NCBI RefSeq assembly: GCF_001718835.1 | Contig: NZ_CP013442.1 | Span: forward strand, 434,001-498,000 | Origin: Burkholderia cepacia | GTDB lineage: Bacteria; Pseudomonadota; Gammaproteobacteria; Burkholderiales; Burkholderiaceae | Reading direction: 5' to 3' | DNA length: 64,000 bases | In this document: one piece after another, positions 51,813 through 60,585 of the stretch | How the letters are laid out: every line of letters starts with the position of its first letter | How positions within the stretch are numbered: the stretch's first letter is position 1 | Notes under the pieces: generated by a model | Told to the model about the DNA's origin: nothing | Seen by the model: only the letters and a program-made list of their open reading frames with translations | Database searches by the model: none | Position numbers and translations under genes: made by a program

Positions 51813-52991
51813 TCATGCCGGGTCCGCCGAACGCATATGTCGACGTCGTGGAACGCATGCCGAGAGCGCCAGCAGCCCGAGCACCAGAACCGACGCGGCG
51901 AGCACCTTGCCACTCGTGCCGAACAGCGCGCTCACGCTCGTCGCGACCAGCGCCGCGCTGCCGATCTGGCAAAAGCCGACGAGACCCGATGCCGTGGCCG
52001 AATGACCGTGCTCGCTCGCAACCGCGCCCGAAACGGCCAGCGACAGCGAAGACCCATTGGCCAGACTGACCACGCACATCGGCAGCACCACCGCGGCGAC
52101 GCCCTGAAGCCGAAACGCGGCCGCGGCGGCAAAGGCGATGCCGCCGACCACGAAGCAGGCGATGCCGGCCGCGACGATGCGATCGTAGGGCCAACGGTCG
52201 AGCAAGCGCCTGGCCAGCAGGTTGGCCGAGATGATGCCGGCCGTCAGCGGCAGGTACAGCCAACCGCATTGTTCCTCGCTCAGCCCCTGCCGCGCGAACA
52301 GGAACGGCGACTGCGTCAGGTAGACGAACCACGCGCAATAGATCGCGCAGACGACGAGCGTGTAACGGCGGAAGGCGGGGTCACGCAACACATCGCGAAA
52401 TCCGGCGAACGGCGACGTCCGGGCTCGCGCGCCTTCAGGAAGCGTCTCGGGCAGCAACGCGAGCACCATCAGCAGCGCGGCCGCGCCGAATGCCGCGACG
52501 AGCAGGAAGTCGGCACGCCAGCCGACCGCCGCGGCAAGATGGCCGCCGATGGCCGGTGCGAGCGCCGGCGAAAGCGAAACGAGCGGATAAACCACCGCAT
52601 AGACCTTGGCGGACATGCGCTTGTCGCAGGTGTCGGCGATGACGGCCCGGCCGATGACGAGGCCCGACGCGGCCCCCAGCGCTTCCACCATGCGCCAGAT
52701 CAGGAAGGCCGCGAAGCTGCCGGCCGCTGCACAACCCAGCGAGCCGACGATGTAGAGCGCGATGCCTGCCAGCAGGACCGGCTTGCGGCCGTGACGGTCG
52801 GACAGCGGGCCGTAGGCCAGTTGCGCGGCCGCCAGCACCAGCAGATAGGCGGAGACGGATTGCGGCATCTGCCAGTCCGCGATACCGAACGCGATGGACA
52901 TGTCCGGCATGGCGGGCAGATAGACATCCGACGCGATCAGGCCGAAGGCGCTCAGCATCGCGACGGTGAGAATCAACGATAGTCGTGGCAT
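51813..52991 (-). CDS. Bcr/CflA-type multidrug MFS exporter
   Basis: A 392-residue 12-helix drug:H+ antiporter. SLILTVAMLSAFGLIASDVYLPAMPDM is the DHA1 helix-1 motif of Bcr/CflA, and GPLSDRHGRKPVLLAG is loop 2-3. LVIGRAVIADTCDK is like motif C. The ATG at 52991 is chosen because the longer frame adds a basic non-family leader. It is divergent from a LysR gene with palindromes between them, the usual plan of a LysR-controlled efflux gene. Confidence 0.85.
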   Translation of the reverse strand: MPRLSLILTVAMLSAFGLIASDVYLPAMPDMSIAFGIADWQMPQSVSAYLLVLAAAQLAYGPLSDRHGRKPVLLAGIALYIVGSLGCAAAGSFAAFLIWRMVEALGAASGLVIGRAVIADTCDKRMSAKVYAVVYPLVSLSPALAPAIGGHLAAAVGWRADFLLVAAFGAAALLMVLALLPETLPEGARARTSPFAGFRDVLRDPAFRRYTLVVCAIYCAWFVYLTQSPFLFARQGLSEEQCGWLYLPLTAGIISANLLARRLLDRWPYDRIVAAGIACFVVGGIAFAAAAAFRLQGVAAVVLPMCVVSLANGSSLSLAVSGAVASEHGHSATASGLVGFCQIGSAALVATSVSALFGTSGKVLAASVLVLGLLALSACVPRRRHMRSADPA

Positions 52992-53089
52992 GACGAAACT
53001 CCGGGCACGCCGGCGACGCCGGCATGCTTGGTTGGGACAGGAGCGGGCCATGTTACGGAGCCGTCGAACAGGTGAAAATGCACGAATTC

Positions 53090-53114
53090 GCAGATATGAT
53101 CTGCAAATTTGCAG
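53090..53114. promoter_or_regulatory. Overlapping palindromes, probable LysR operator
   Basis: GCAGAT-ATG-ATCTGC (53090-53104) overlaps CTGCAAATTTGCAG (53101-53114), a perfect palindrome. Both lie in the 137-bp gap between the divergent exporter and LysR genes, 14 bp before the chosen LysR start. A role as operator for both is inferred. Confidence 0.5.
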
Positions 53115-53128
53115 CCTCGACCGTGAAC

Positions 53129-53998
53129 ATGAACTGGGACGACGTCCGAATCTTTCTCGCCGTGCATCGCGCCGGCACGCTGCGCGGCGCGGCGGAGCAG
53201 CTCGGCGTCGATCAGACGACGGTGGGGCGGCGGCTGGGCAGCCTGGAGCGCGACCTGGGCAGCCGCCTGTTCCTGCGCACGACCGGCGGCCTCACGCTGA
53301 CGGACAGCGGCCAGCAGGTATTGGGAACGGCCGAGGCGATGGAATGCATGGCCATCTCGTTCGAGCGGCGCAGCGAAGGCGCTGACGCGCTGGCGGCCGG
53401 CGAGGTGCGCGTGACCACGACCGACGCGCTGGCGGTGGATTTCGTGGTGCCGGCGATCGAGCACTTGCAGTGCCGCCACCCGGCAGTGCGGGTGATCATG
53501 AGCACCACGCCGCGCGTGCTCAATCTCGCGCGGCGCGAAGCGGATATCGCCGTGCGCACGTCGCGTCCGGATCAGCCCGAGCTGATCGTGCGCCTGCTCG
53601 GGCGCTGGGAGGTCGGGCTCTACGCGACACGGCGCTATCTGGAGCGTTTCGGCGAGCCCCGGCCCGGCAGCCATTTCGCCGGGCACGACATTGCCCGGTA
53701 CCAGACGGGCGTCACGCAACGGCAAGACGACACGCTGGTCGGCGAACCCATGACCGACGGGCGCGTCGTGGCCGAACTGGACTCCAGTCTCATGCTGGCC
53801 ACGTTCGTGCGCGCGGGCCTCGCGCTCGGCGAGCTACCTGCCTACCTCGCGCTTCGTGACCCCGAGCTGGTGCGCATCTGGCCCGAGCGGCAGCGCGCCA
53901 GGCCATACGAAGCCTGGCTGGTATTGCACCAGGATCTGGCGCATACGGCGCGGGTGCGGGTCGTGGTCGACGCGCTTGCCGACGCGTTTGCGCGTTGA
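53129..53998 (+). CDS. LysR-family regulator
   Basis: A 289-residue LysR regulator. MNWDDVRIFLAVHRAGTLRG starts the HTH, with QLGVDQTTVGRRLGSLERDLG as recognition helix and linker, followed by a full effector domain (EVRVTTTDALAVDFVVPAIE). The ATG at 53129 begins the standard N terminus. Longer starts at 53024 or 53077 would put the operator palindromes inside the gene, so I reject them. It probably represses or activates the divergent exporter. Confidence 0.85.
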   Translation: MNWDDVRIFLAVHRAGTLRGAAEQLGVDQTTVGRRLGSLERDLGSRLFLRTTGGLTLTDSGQQVLGTAEAMECMAISFERRSEGADALAAGEVRVTTTDALAVDFVVPAIEHLQCRHPAVRVIMSTTPRVLNLARREADIAVRTSRPDQPELIVRLLGRWEVGLYATRRYLERFGEPRPGSHFAGHDIARYQTGVTQRQDDTLVGEPMTDGRVVAELDSSLMLATFVRAGLALGELPAYLALRDPELVRIWPERQRARPYEAWLVLHQDLAHTARVRVVVDALADAFAR

Positions 53999-54031
53999 GG
54001 CGCGCTGCCCGACCGGTAGCGCCGTCTTCCC

Positions 54032-55393
54032 TCACAGCGTCAATTCAAACGCGCGCACGAGCGCGCCCGGCACCTTCGCACCGCCCGTCGCGCGCTCGCC
54101 CCAGCCGGCATCGTTCAACTGCAGCGCAGGCGTCGCGCCGAGCTGCTCGAGCTCCGATCCGAACAGCCGGTAGAAACTGTCGTCGAACCGCATCGCGTCG
54201 ACCGGCGCGACGATGCGCCCGCCTTCGACCCAGAACGTCGCGAAGCGCGTCATCCCCGTCATCCGGCAGGCGATCGGGTCCGAGAAGTTCAGGTACCAGA
54301 GATTGCCGACGTAGAGCCCCGTGTCGAGCGCGGCCAGCACGTCGGCATCCGCGAGCGTGCCGCCCGCGATCGTCAGCGACTGCGGCATCTCGCCGGCGTC
54401 CGCGCCATTCGGCGTCAACCCGTACTCGCGGGCGCTGCGCGCGCCGACGAGCCGCGCCGCGCTGCGTCCCGCGACGACGAGCGGCACGCTGTCGCGCCGG
54501 TAGCCGTCCGCGTTGAACGCGGGCACGAGGTCGAGCGCCAGGTCCTCGGTGATCGACACGCGCGGATCGAGCGCGACCTCGCCCGCGTGCAGCTTGTGCA
54601 GCGCGCTGCGCGCGCTCCGGTCCGCGCGCGCCGAAAAGCCGCTCCAGCCGAGCAGGCTCGTCATCTCGTGAACGGCGTCCGGCGCGAAATACGCGCGGTA
54701 GCGCCCGGGCGCAAGCGCCTTCGGCGTGCGGCCGAGCACGGGCAACCGCGCGGCGGCCGCCTCGACCTTGTGCGCGAACACCGCGTCGTCCCAGTCGTCG
54801 CCGACATAGGCCGTCTTGATCGCCCGTCCGCTCGGGTCGTACAGCGACCAGCTGAAGTTGAAGTTCTCGACCTCGTACCAGCCGCGGCTGCCGGTCGACG
54901 ACGCGAAGCCGCGCGCCAGCGTGCCGCCCGCGTAGAAGCCGACGAAGTCGAGCCCGCGCGCGCATTCGGCGACGATCCGCGCGAGTGAATCCGCATCCGG
55001 CAGGCGCCCGGTACGACGCGTTTCCTGCAGCCACGACGAGGTATCGAACAGCAGGTGCGGATCGTCGGCCGCGTCGCGCAGCCCGTCGCGCAGCGCGCGA
55101 AGCGTCGCCGCGAGGTCCGGCAGGTCGGCGGCCGTGTCGCCGGCCAGCGTCGACGTGGCGCTCGCCTGCCGCGCGCCGTCGATCAGCCGCACCGACAGCT
55201 TGCCCTGCACCACGCGCCCGGTCTGGCGAATCCGGCCTTGGTTGAAGCGGACGAAATCGGTCGTCTCGCCGGCGAACCACATCAGCACCGTCTCGCCGGG
55301 CGCCTTGAGCCGCCCGGCTTCGTCGGCGAGCCGCGCAAAGTGCGTGCGCCAGTCGAGCGCCGCGGCGGCCGTCGTCGTATCGAATCCCGTCAT
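54032..55393 (-). CDS. pmbA: PmbA/TldE-like peptidase subunit
   Basis: A 453-residue protein of the PmbA (TldE) half of the TldD/TldE protease. It has the PmbA N domain (MWFAGETTDFVRFNQGRIRQ) and the later GLYVGNLWYLNFSDPIACRMT and EGGRIVAPVDAMRFDDSFY segments. It lacks the HExxxH of its partner, as known for TldE. The E. coli TldD/TldE pair completes maturation of microcin B17 and degrades unfolded peptides. The ATG overlaps the TldD stop as ATGA. It is the last gene of the uptake operon. Confidence 0.85.
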   Translation of the reverse strand: MTGFDTTTAAAALDWRTHFARLADEAGRLKAPGETVLMWFAGETTDFVRFNQGRIRQTGRVVQGKLSVRLIDGARQASATSTLAGDTAADLPDLAATLRALRDGLRDAADDPHLLFDTSSWLQETRRTGRLPDADSLARIVAECARGLDFVGFYAGGTLARGFASSTGSRGWYEVENFNFSWSLYDPSGRAIKTAYVGDDWDDAVFAHKVEAAAARLPVLGRTPKALAPGRYRAYFAPDAVHEMTSLLGWSGFSARADRSARSALHKLHAGEVALDPRVSITEDLALDLVPAFNADGYRRDSVPLVVAGRSAARLVGARSAREYGLTPNGADAGEMPQSLTIAGGTLADADVLAALDTGLYVGNLWYLNFSDPIACRMTGMTRFATFWVEGGRIVAPVDAMRFDDSFYRLFGSELEQLGATPALQLNDAGWGERATGGAKVPGALVRAFELTL

Positions 55394-56826
55394 CACGCGC
55401 CTCCGAATACGTCGACGCCGGCGAACACGCAGGCGGGCGCGGCGTGGCCGACCCGGATCACCTGCATCGGTTCGCCCTTGCCGCAGAACGGCGTGCCGTA
55501 GAGGCCGAACGTGCCCGCGTCGCCCACCGCGCGCAGGCTGCGCCAGAACTGGGCGGAGATGCCGCGGTAGTTCGGGCGCTTGACGACCTGCGTGAGCCGG
55601 CCGTTCTCGATCAGTTGCCCGAATTCGCAACCGAACTGGAATTTGTTGCGATGGTCGTCGATCGACCAGGACGTGTTGGTGCGCATCAGGATTCCGTGCT
55701 CGGTGCCCGCGATCAGCGCATCGAGCGACTGGTCGCCGGGTTCGACGTTCAGGTTCGCCATCCGGTCGATCGGCGCGCGGTTCCAGCTCGACGCACGCGA
55801 GTTGGCGACACCCGGCAGGCCCGCACGCTGCTGCGACAGCGCCCCGCCGAGCAGCCGTTCGAGCACGCCGTTGCGGATCAGGTACTGCTTGCGCGCCGGC
55901 GTGCCGTCGTCGTCGAACGCGTAGGACGCGGCTTCGGCGGCCGGCTCGGGATCGAACGTGACGTTCAGCAGCGGCGAGCCGTACTGATAGTGGCCGACCA
56001 TCTCCGGCCTGACGAAGCTCGATCCGGCGAAGTTGCGCTCGTCGCCGAGGATCCGGTCGAGTTCGAGCGGATGCCCGATCGACTCGTGGATCTGCAGCAT
56101 CATCTGGTCGGGCATCAGCAGCAGGTCGCGCCGGCCGGTCGGGCAGTTCGGCGCGGCGAGCAGCTGCAGCGCCTCGTCGGCGATGCGCGCGCCGGCGCCG
56201 TCGAAGCCGTAGCGCGCCAGCACGTCGATGCCGCCCTGCGCCAGCGTGCCCGATTGGCCGAGCGAGCGCGTCTGCGTGTCGCCGTTCGCGTGCGCGACGA
56301 CGCTCAGCTCCGGCATCAGGAAGCGGAACCGCTGGTCGATCCGGACACCGTCGCTCGTCAGGTAACGCTGCTCCGTGTGCGTGACCGACACAGTCGCCGC
56401 GCGCTCGACGATGCGCGCGCCGAGGTTCGCGGCCGCGCATTCGTGGGCGAGACGCTCGATCCATTCCGCGCGCGACGGCAGTGCCGCGTCGACATCCGGC
56501 GACGCATACGTGCCGCTCTCCTGCGGGCGCGCAGCCTCGCGATGATCGACCAGCGCCCACGGGGCGCTCGCCCGTGCCCGCGCGGTCGCGACGTCGAGCG
56601 CCGCCTGGAGTCCGGCTGTCGACAGGTTCGCGGTCGCCGCATAGCCCGCGCCGGCGCCCGCCCACGCGACCAGCATCGCGCCGCGGTCACGCACCCGTGA
56701 AAACGGCTGCGCGACGTCGTTGCGCACCGCGTGTTCGTCGATCGTCTCGTCGACGATGCGCAGCGACCAGAAATCGGCGTCGCTGCGCAATCCATGGGCG
56801 GCGTGCGCCCAGCTTTCATCAATCAT
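55393..56826 (-). CDS. tldD: TldD-like metallopeptidase subunit
   Basis: A 477-residue catalytic partner. LQIHESIGHPLELDRI supplies the HExxxH zinc motif of TldD, and a conserved cysteine lies in PFCGKGEPMQVIRVG near the C terminus, matching the third ligand region. With PmbA it should form a hollow cytoplasmic protease that cleaves small unfolded peptides. The ATG at 56826 is preferred over 56907 because it starts the family sequence and overlaps the ATPase stop by eight bases. It follows the peptide importer directly, suggesting it processes the imported peptide. Confidence 0.88.
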   Translation of the reverse strand: MIDESWAHAAHGLRSDADFWSLRIVDETIDEHAVRNDVAQPFSRVRDRGAMLVAWAGAGAGYAATANLSTAGLQAALDVATARARASAPWALVDHREAARPQESGTYASPDVDAALPSRAEWIERLAHECAAANLGARIVERAATVSVTHTEQRYLTSDGVRIDQRFRFLMPELSVVAHANGDTQTRSLGQSGTLAQGGIDVLARYGFDGAGARIADEALQLLAAPNCPTGRRDLLLMPDQMMLQIHESIGHPLELDRILGDERNFAGSSFVRPEMVGHYQYGSPLLNVTFDPEPAAEAASYAFDDDGTPARKQYLIRNGVLERLLGGALSQQRAGLPGVANSRASSWNRAPIDRMANLNVEPGDQSLDALIAGTEHGILMRTNTSWSIDDHRNKFQFGCEFGQLIENGRLTQVVKRPNYRGISAQFWRSLRAVGDAGTFGLYGTPFCGKGEPMQVIRVGHAAPACVFAGVDVFGGA

Positions 56827-58456
56827 GTGCCCTCTCGTAGGGTTCCCGCATCGGCGCCAGCATGGACGACGCGAGCAGCGCCCGCGTATACGGATGGGAT
56901 GGCGCATGCAGCACGTCGAGCGTCTCGCCCGCCTCGACCACGCGCCCCGCCTTCATCACGATGACCCGGTGGGCCATCGCGCGCATCACCGCCAGATCGT
57001 GCGTGATGAACAGGTAGCTGAGCCGGTAGCGCGCCTGCAGATTCGTCAGCAGATTCAGCACCTGCTTCTGGATCGACACGTCGAGCGCGCTCGTCGGCTC
57101 GTCGAGCACCAGCAGTTCCGGCTCCACCGCCAGCGCCCGCGCGATTGCGATCCGCTGCCGTTGCCCGCCGGAAAACTCGTGCGGATAGCGCAGCATCGCG
57201 TCGGCAGGCAGCCCGACCTCCTGCAGCAACGACGCGATCCGTGCGCGGCGTGCGGCGCGCGCCAGCTCGGGCCGATGCAGCGCGAGCCCTTCGCCGACGA
57301 TCTGCTCGACCGTCATGCGCGGCGACAGCGAGCCGAACGGATCCTGGAACACCACCTGCATGCGCCCGTACAGCGTGCGCCGGCCCTGCGTCGTGCGCAG
57401 CGACGCGAGCGGCATGCCGTCGATCTCGATCCCGCCCGACGCCGGCCGCTGCAGGCCGAGCACCGCCGACGCGAGCGTCGATTTCCCCGAACCCGACTCG
57501 CCGACGATCCCGAGTGTCTCGCCGCGACGCAAGCGCAGCCGCACGTCGTGCACCGCGCGAAACGCGCTCTGGCCGAACACCGCGCGCCAGCCCCTGGCGG
57601 CGGTCCGGTAGTCGACGGCGAGCTGCCGCACGTCGAGGATCGTCTGCGCGCCAGCGGCGACCGACTCGACCGCCCGTTGCGGTGCACTGTCGAGCAGCCG
57701 GCGCGTGTACGGATGCTGCGGCGCGTCGAACAGCGCGCCGGTCTCGTTCGTCTCGACGAGCACGCCGCGCTCCATCACGGCCACGCGCTGCGCGAAGCGC
57801 CGCACGAGGTTCAGGTCGTGCGTGATCAGCAGCACGGCCATCCCGCGCGCGGCGGTCTCCCGCTCCTGCAACTCGATCAGCAGGTCGACGATCTGCTGGC
57901 GCACCGTCACGTCGAGCGCGGTGGTCGGCTCGTCGGCCAGCAGCAGCCGTGGCCGGCACGCGAGCGCCATCGCGATCATCGCGCGTTGCCGCTGCCCGCC
58001 CGACAGCTGGTGCGGGAAACTGTCGATGCGCCGCTCCGGCTCGGGGATCCCGGTACGCCGCAGCAGCGCGATCCCGCGCTCGCGCGCGTCGCCCGGGCGC
58101 AGCCCCTCGTGCAGCCGCAGGCTCTCGGCGATCTGCTTGCCGATCGTATACAGCGGATTGAGCGCCGTCATCGGTTCCTGGAACACCATCGCGATATCGG
58201 CGCCGCGGATTCCGCGCATCTGCTGCTCGGTCTTCACGAGCAGATCCTCGCCGTCGAACAGCATCCGCCCCGACAGCGTCGCCTGCTGCGCGAGCCGCAG
58301 GATCGACAGCGCGGTCACGCTCTTGCCCGACCCCGATTCGCCGACGAGCGCCACGCGCTCGCCGCGACCGATCGACAGGCTCAGCTCGCGCACGACGGTC
58401 CGGTCGCCGAAATGCGCGGAAAACCCGTCGATCTGCAGCAACGGTCTCGTCATCAT
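56819..58456 (-). CDS. yejF: YejF-like double-domain ABC ATPase (set 2)
   Basis: A 545-residue fusion of two ABC ATPase domains, as in E. coli YejF. Domain 1 has GESGSGKSV, LSGGQRQRAMIAMAL and LLLADEPTTALD; domain 2 has GESGSGKST, FSGGQRQRIAIARAL and LLVLDEPTSALD. Both are complete, so the protein should power transport. It begins MMTRPLLQIDGF; the stop of YejE overlaps the ATG pair. This is the only Yej ATPase in the window. Confidence 0.92.
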   Translation of the reverse strand: MMTRPLLQIDGFSAHFGDRTVVRELSLSIGRGERVALVGESGSGKSVTALSILRLAQQATLSGRMLFDGEDLLVKTEQQMRGIRGADIAMVFQEPMTALNPLYTIGKQIAESLRLHEGLRPGDARERGIALLRRTGIPEPERRIDSFPHQLSGGQRQRAMIAMALACRPRLLLADEPTTALDVTVRQQIVDLLIELQERETAARGMAVLLITHDLNLVRRFAQRVAVMERGVLVETNETGALFDAPQHPYTRRLLDSAPQRAVESVAAGAQTILDVRQLAVDYRTAARGWRAVFGQSAFRAVHDVRLRLRRGETLGIVGESGSGKSTLASAVLGLQRPASGGIEIDGMPLASLRTTQGRRTLYGRMQVVFQDPFGSLSPRMTVEQIVGEGLALHRPELARAARRARIASLLQEVGLPADAMLRYPHEFSGGQRQRIAIARALAVEPELLVLDEPTSALDVSIQKQVLNLLTNLQARYRLSYLFITHDLAVMRAMAHRVIVMKAGRVVEAGETLDVLHAPSHPYTRALLASSMLAPMREPYERAHD

Positions 58457-59559
58457 CGCCCTCCGCCGAACGCCGAGCCGCGCGTGCGCGTGTCGAGCGC
58501 GTTGCGCAGCGCATCGCCCATGAAGGTGAGCAGCAGCAGCGTCACCACCAGCGCCGCGAACGCCGCAATCGAGATCCACCACGCGTCCAGGTTGTTCTTG
58601 CCCTCCTGCAGCAGCTCGCCGAGGCTCGGCGTCGGCGGCGGCACGCCGAGGCCCAGGAAATCGAGGCTCGTCAGCGACAGGATCGCCGCGCTCATCCGGA
58701 ACGGCAGGAACGTGATCACCGGCGTGAGGCTGTTCGGCAGCACGTGGCGCCAGATGATCTGTGCGTTCGTCAGCCCCATCGTGCGCGCCGCTTTCACGTA
58801 GTCGAGCGCGCGGTTGCGCAGGAATTCGGCGCGGACGTAGTCGGACAGCACGAGCCAGCCGAACATCGACAGCAGCACGAACAGCAGCCACAGCGACGGC
58901 GTGAAGATCGACGCGAAGATGATCAGCAGGTACAGGTCGGGCAGCGCGCTCCAGATCTCGATCAGGCGCTGGCCGACCAGGTCGGTACGACCGCCGTAGA
59001 AGCCTTGCAGCGCGCCGCTCAGCACGCCGACCAGCACGCCCGATACCGTCAGCGCGAACGCCATCAGCACCGACAGCCGGAACCCGTAGAGCAGCCGCGC
59101 GAGCACGTCGCGCCCGAACTGGTCGGTGCCGAGCCAGTTGCTGGCCGACGGCGGCGCCGGATACGGCCGCGACGCGAAATAGTCGATCGTGTCGTAGCGA
59201 TAGCGGTTCGGCGGATAGATCGACAGGTTGCCGCGCGCGTCGAGCTTCTCGCGAATATAAGGATCGAGATAGTTCGTCTTCGCCGGGAAATCGCCGCCGA
59301 ATTGCGTTTCAGGATAGTCCTTCACGATCGGGAAGTAATAGTGCCCGTCGTAGCGCACGATCAGCGGCCGGTCGTTCGACAGCAGGTCCGCGCCCAGGCT
59401 GAGCGCGAACAGCACCGTGAAGATCACGAGGCTCCAGTAGCCGAGCGGCTGCGCGCGAAAGCGCAACCACGTGCGCCGCCACGGCGACGCGGATTGGCCG
59501 GCGCGCGCCTGGTCAGTGGTCCAGGCGGTCGAACTGGATACGGGGGTCGACGAGGACAT
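58453..59559 (-). CDS. yejE: YejE-like peptide ABC permease (set 2)
   Basis: A 368-residue permease. YWSLVIFTVLFALSLGADLL, then LIVRYDGHYYFPIVKDYPE and FPAKTNYLDPYIREKL are YejE landmarks; NWLGTDQFGRDVLARLLYGFR and the coupling loop YVKAARTMGLTNAQIIWRHV follow. It is homologous to set 1 YejE. The start overlaps the YejB stop by 47 bp; no better downstream start is evident. Confidence 0.88.
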   Translation of the reverse strand: MSSSTPVSSSTAWTTDQARAGQSASPWRRTWLRFRAQPLGYWSLVIFTVLFALSLGADLLSNDRPLIVRYDGHYYFPIVKDYPETQFGGDFPAKTNYLDPYIREKLDARGNLSIYPPNRYRYDTIDYFASRPYPAPPSASNWLGTDQFGRDVLARLLYGFRLSVLMAFALTVSGVLVGVLSGALQGFYGGRTDLVGQRLIEIWSALPDLYLLIIFASIFTPSLWLLFVLLSMFGWLVLSDYVRAEFLRNRALDYVKAARTMGLTNAQIIWRHVLPNSLTPVITFLPFRMSAAILSLTSLDFLGLGVPPPTPSLGELLQEGKNNLDAWWISIAAFAALVVTLLLLTFMGDALRNALDTRTRGSAFGGGR

Positions 59560-60571
59560 AGCAGATATCCGCGATGAGTTTGGTCAGCAGGCCGATCAGC
59601 GTGAACAGGAACAGCGAGCCGAGCACGACCGGATAGTCGCGGCGGATCACCGAGTCGTACGACAGTTGCCCCATGCCGTCGAGCGAGAACAGCGTCTCGA
59701 TCAGCAGGTTGCCGTTCAGGAATGCGCCGACGAACGCGGCCGGCAACCCGGTCAGCAGCGGGATCGCGGCGTTGCGCAGCACGTGCTTCCACAGCACGTC
59801 GCGCTCCGGTGCGCCCTTCGCGCGGGCGGTCAGCACGTATTGCCGGCCGATCTCCTCGAGGAACGTGTTCTTGGTGAGGATCGTGACGATCGCGAAGTTG
59901 CCGACGACCGACGCCGTCACCGGCATCACGATGTGCCACAGATAGTCGAGCGCCTTGCCGATCAGCGTCAGGTCGTCGAAGTTGTCGGACGTAAGCCCGC
60001 GCATCGGGAACACCTGCCAGAACGTGCCGCCGCCGAACAGCATCAGCAGCAGCACGCCGAGCACGAAGCCCGGCACCGCGTAGCCGGCCAGCACGAGCAC
60101 GCTCGTCACGGTATCGAACCGCGACCCGTTGCGCACCGCCTTCGCGATGCCGAGCGGCACCGACACCAGGTACGTGAGGATCACCGTCCACATCCCGAGC
60201 GTGACCGACACCGGCAGCTTCGAGCGAATGACCGCCCACACGCTGCGGTGCGCGAAGTAGGACTGGCCGAGGTCGAAGCGCGCGTAGGCCTTCAGCATCA
60301 GCACGTAGCGTTCGAGCGGCGGCCTGTCGAAGCCGAACTGCTTGCGGATCTGCTCGATCTGCTGCGGGTCGACGCCCTGGCTGCCGTGGTAGCCGCCCCC
60401 GCCGCCCCCACCGCCCATTTCGCCGCCATGCGCGTTGCCGTGGCGCAACTGCGCGAGCACCTGTTCGACCGGGCCGCCCGGCACGAACTGCGTGACCGCG
60501 AACGTGATCGTCACCACCCCGATCAGCGTCGGGACCATCAGCAGCAACCGCCTGAGTATGTATGCCAGCAT
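59513..60571 (-). CDS. yejB: YejB-like peptide ABC permease (set 2)
   Basis: A 352-residue permease, very close to E. coli YejB from MLAYILRRLLLMVPTLIGVVTITF through DPQQIEQIRKQFGFDRPPLERY to the end VDPRIQFDRLDH. The loop before the DPQQ segment is unusually rich in Gly and His (HGNAHGGEMG followed by a run of Gly, then YHG). It pairs with YejE and is 14 bp after YejA. Confidence 0.9.
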   Translation of the reverse strand: MLAYILRRLLLMVPTLIGVVTITFAVTQFVPGGPVEQVLAQLRHGNAHGGEMGGGGGGGGYHGSQGVDPQQIEQIRKQFGFDRPPLERYVLMLKAYARFDLGQSYFAHRSVWAVIRSKLPVSVTLGMWTVILTYLVSVPLGIAKAVRNGSRFDTVTSVLVLAGYAVPGFVLGVLLLMLFGGGTFWQVFPMRGLTSDNFDDLTLIGKALDYLWHIVMPVTASVVGNFAIVTILTKNTFLEEIGRQYVLTARAKGAPERDVLWKHVLRNAAIPLLTGLPAAFVGAFLNGNLLIETLFSLDGMGQLSYDSVIRRDYPVVLGSLFLFTLIGLLTKLIADICYVLVDPRIQFDRLDH

Positions 60572-60585
60572 CGTCGCGCGCTCCG

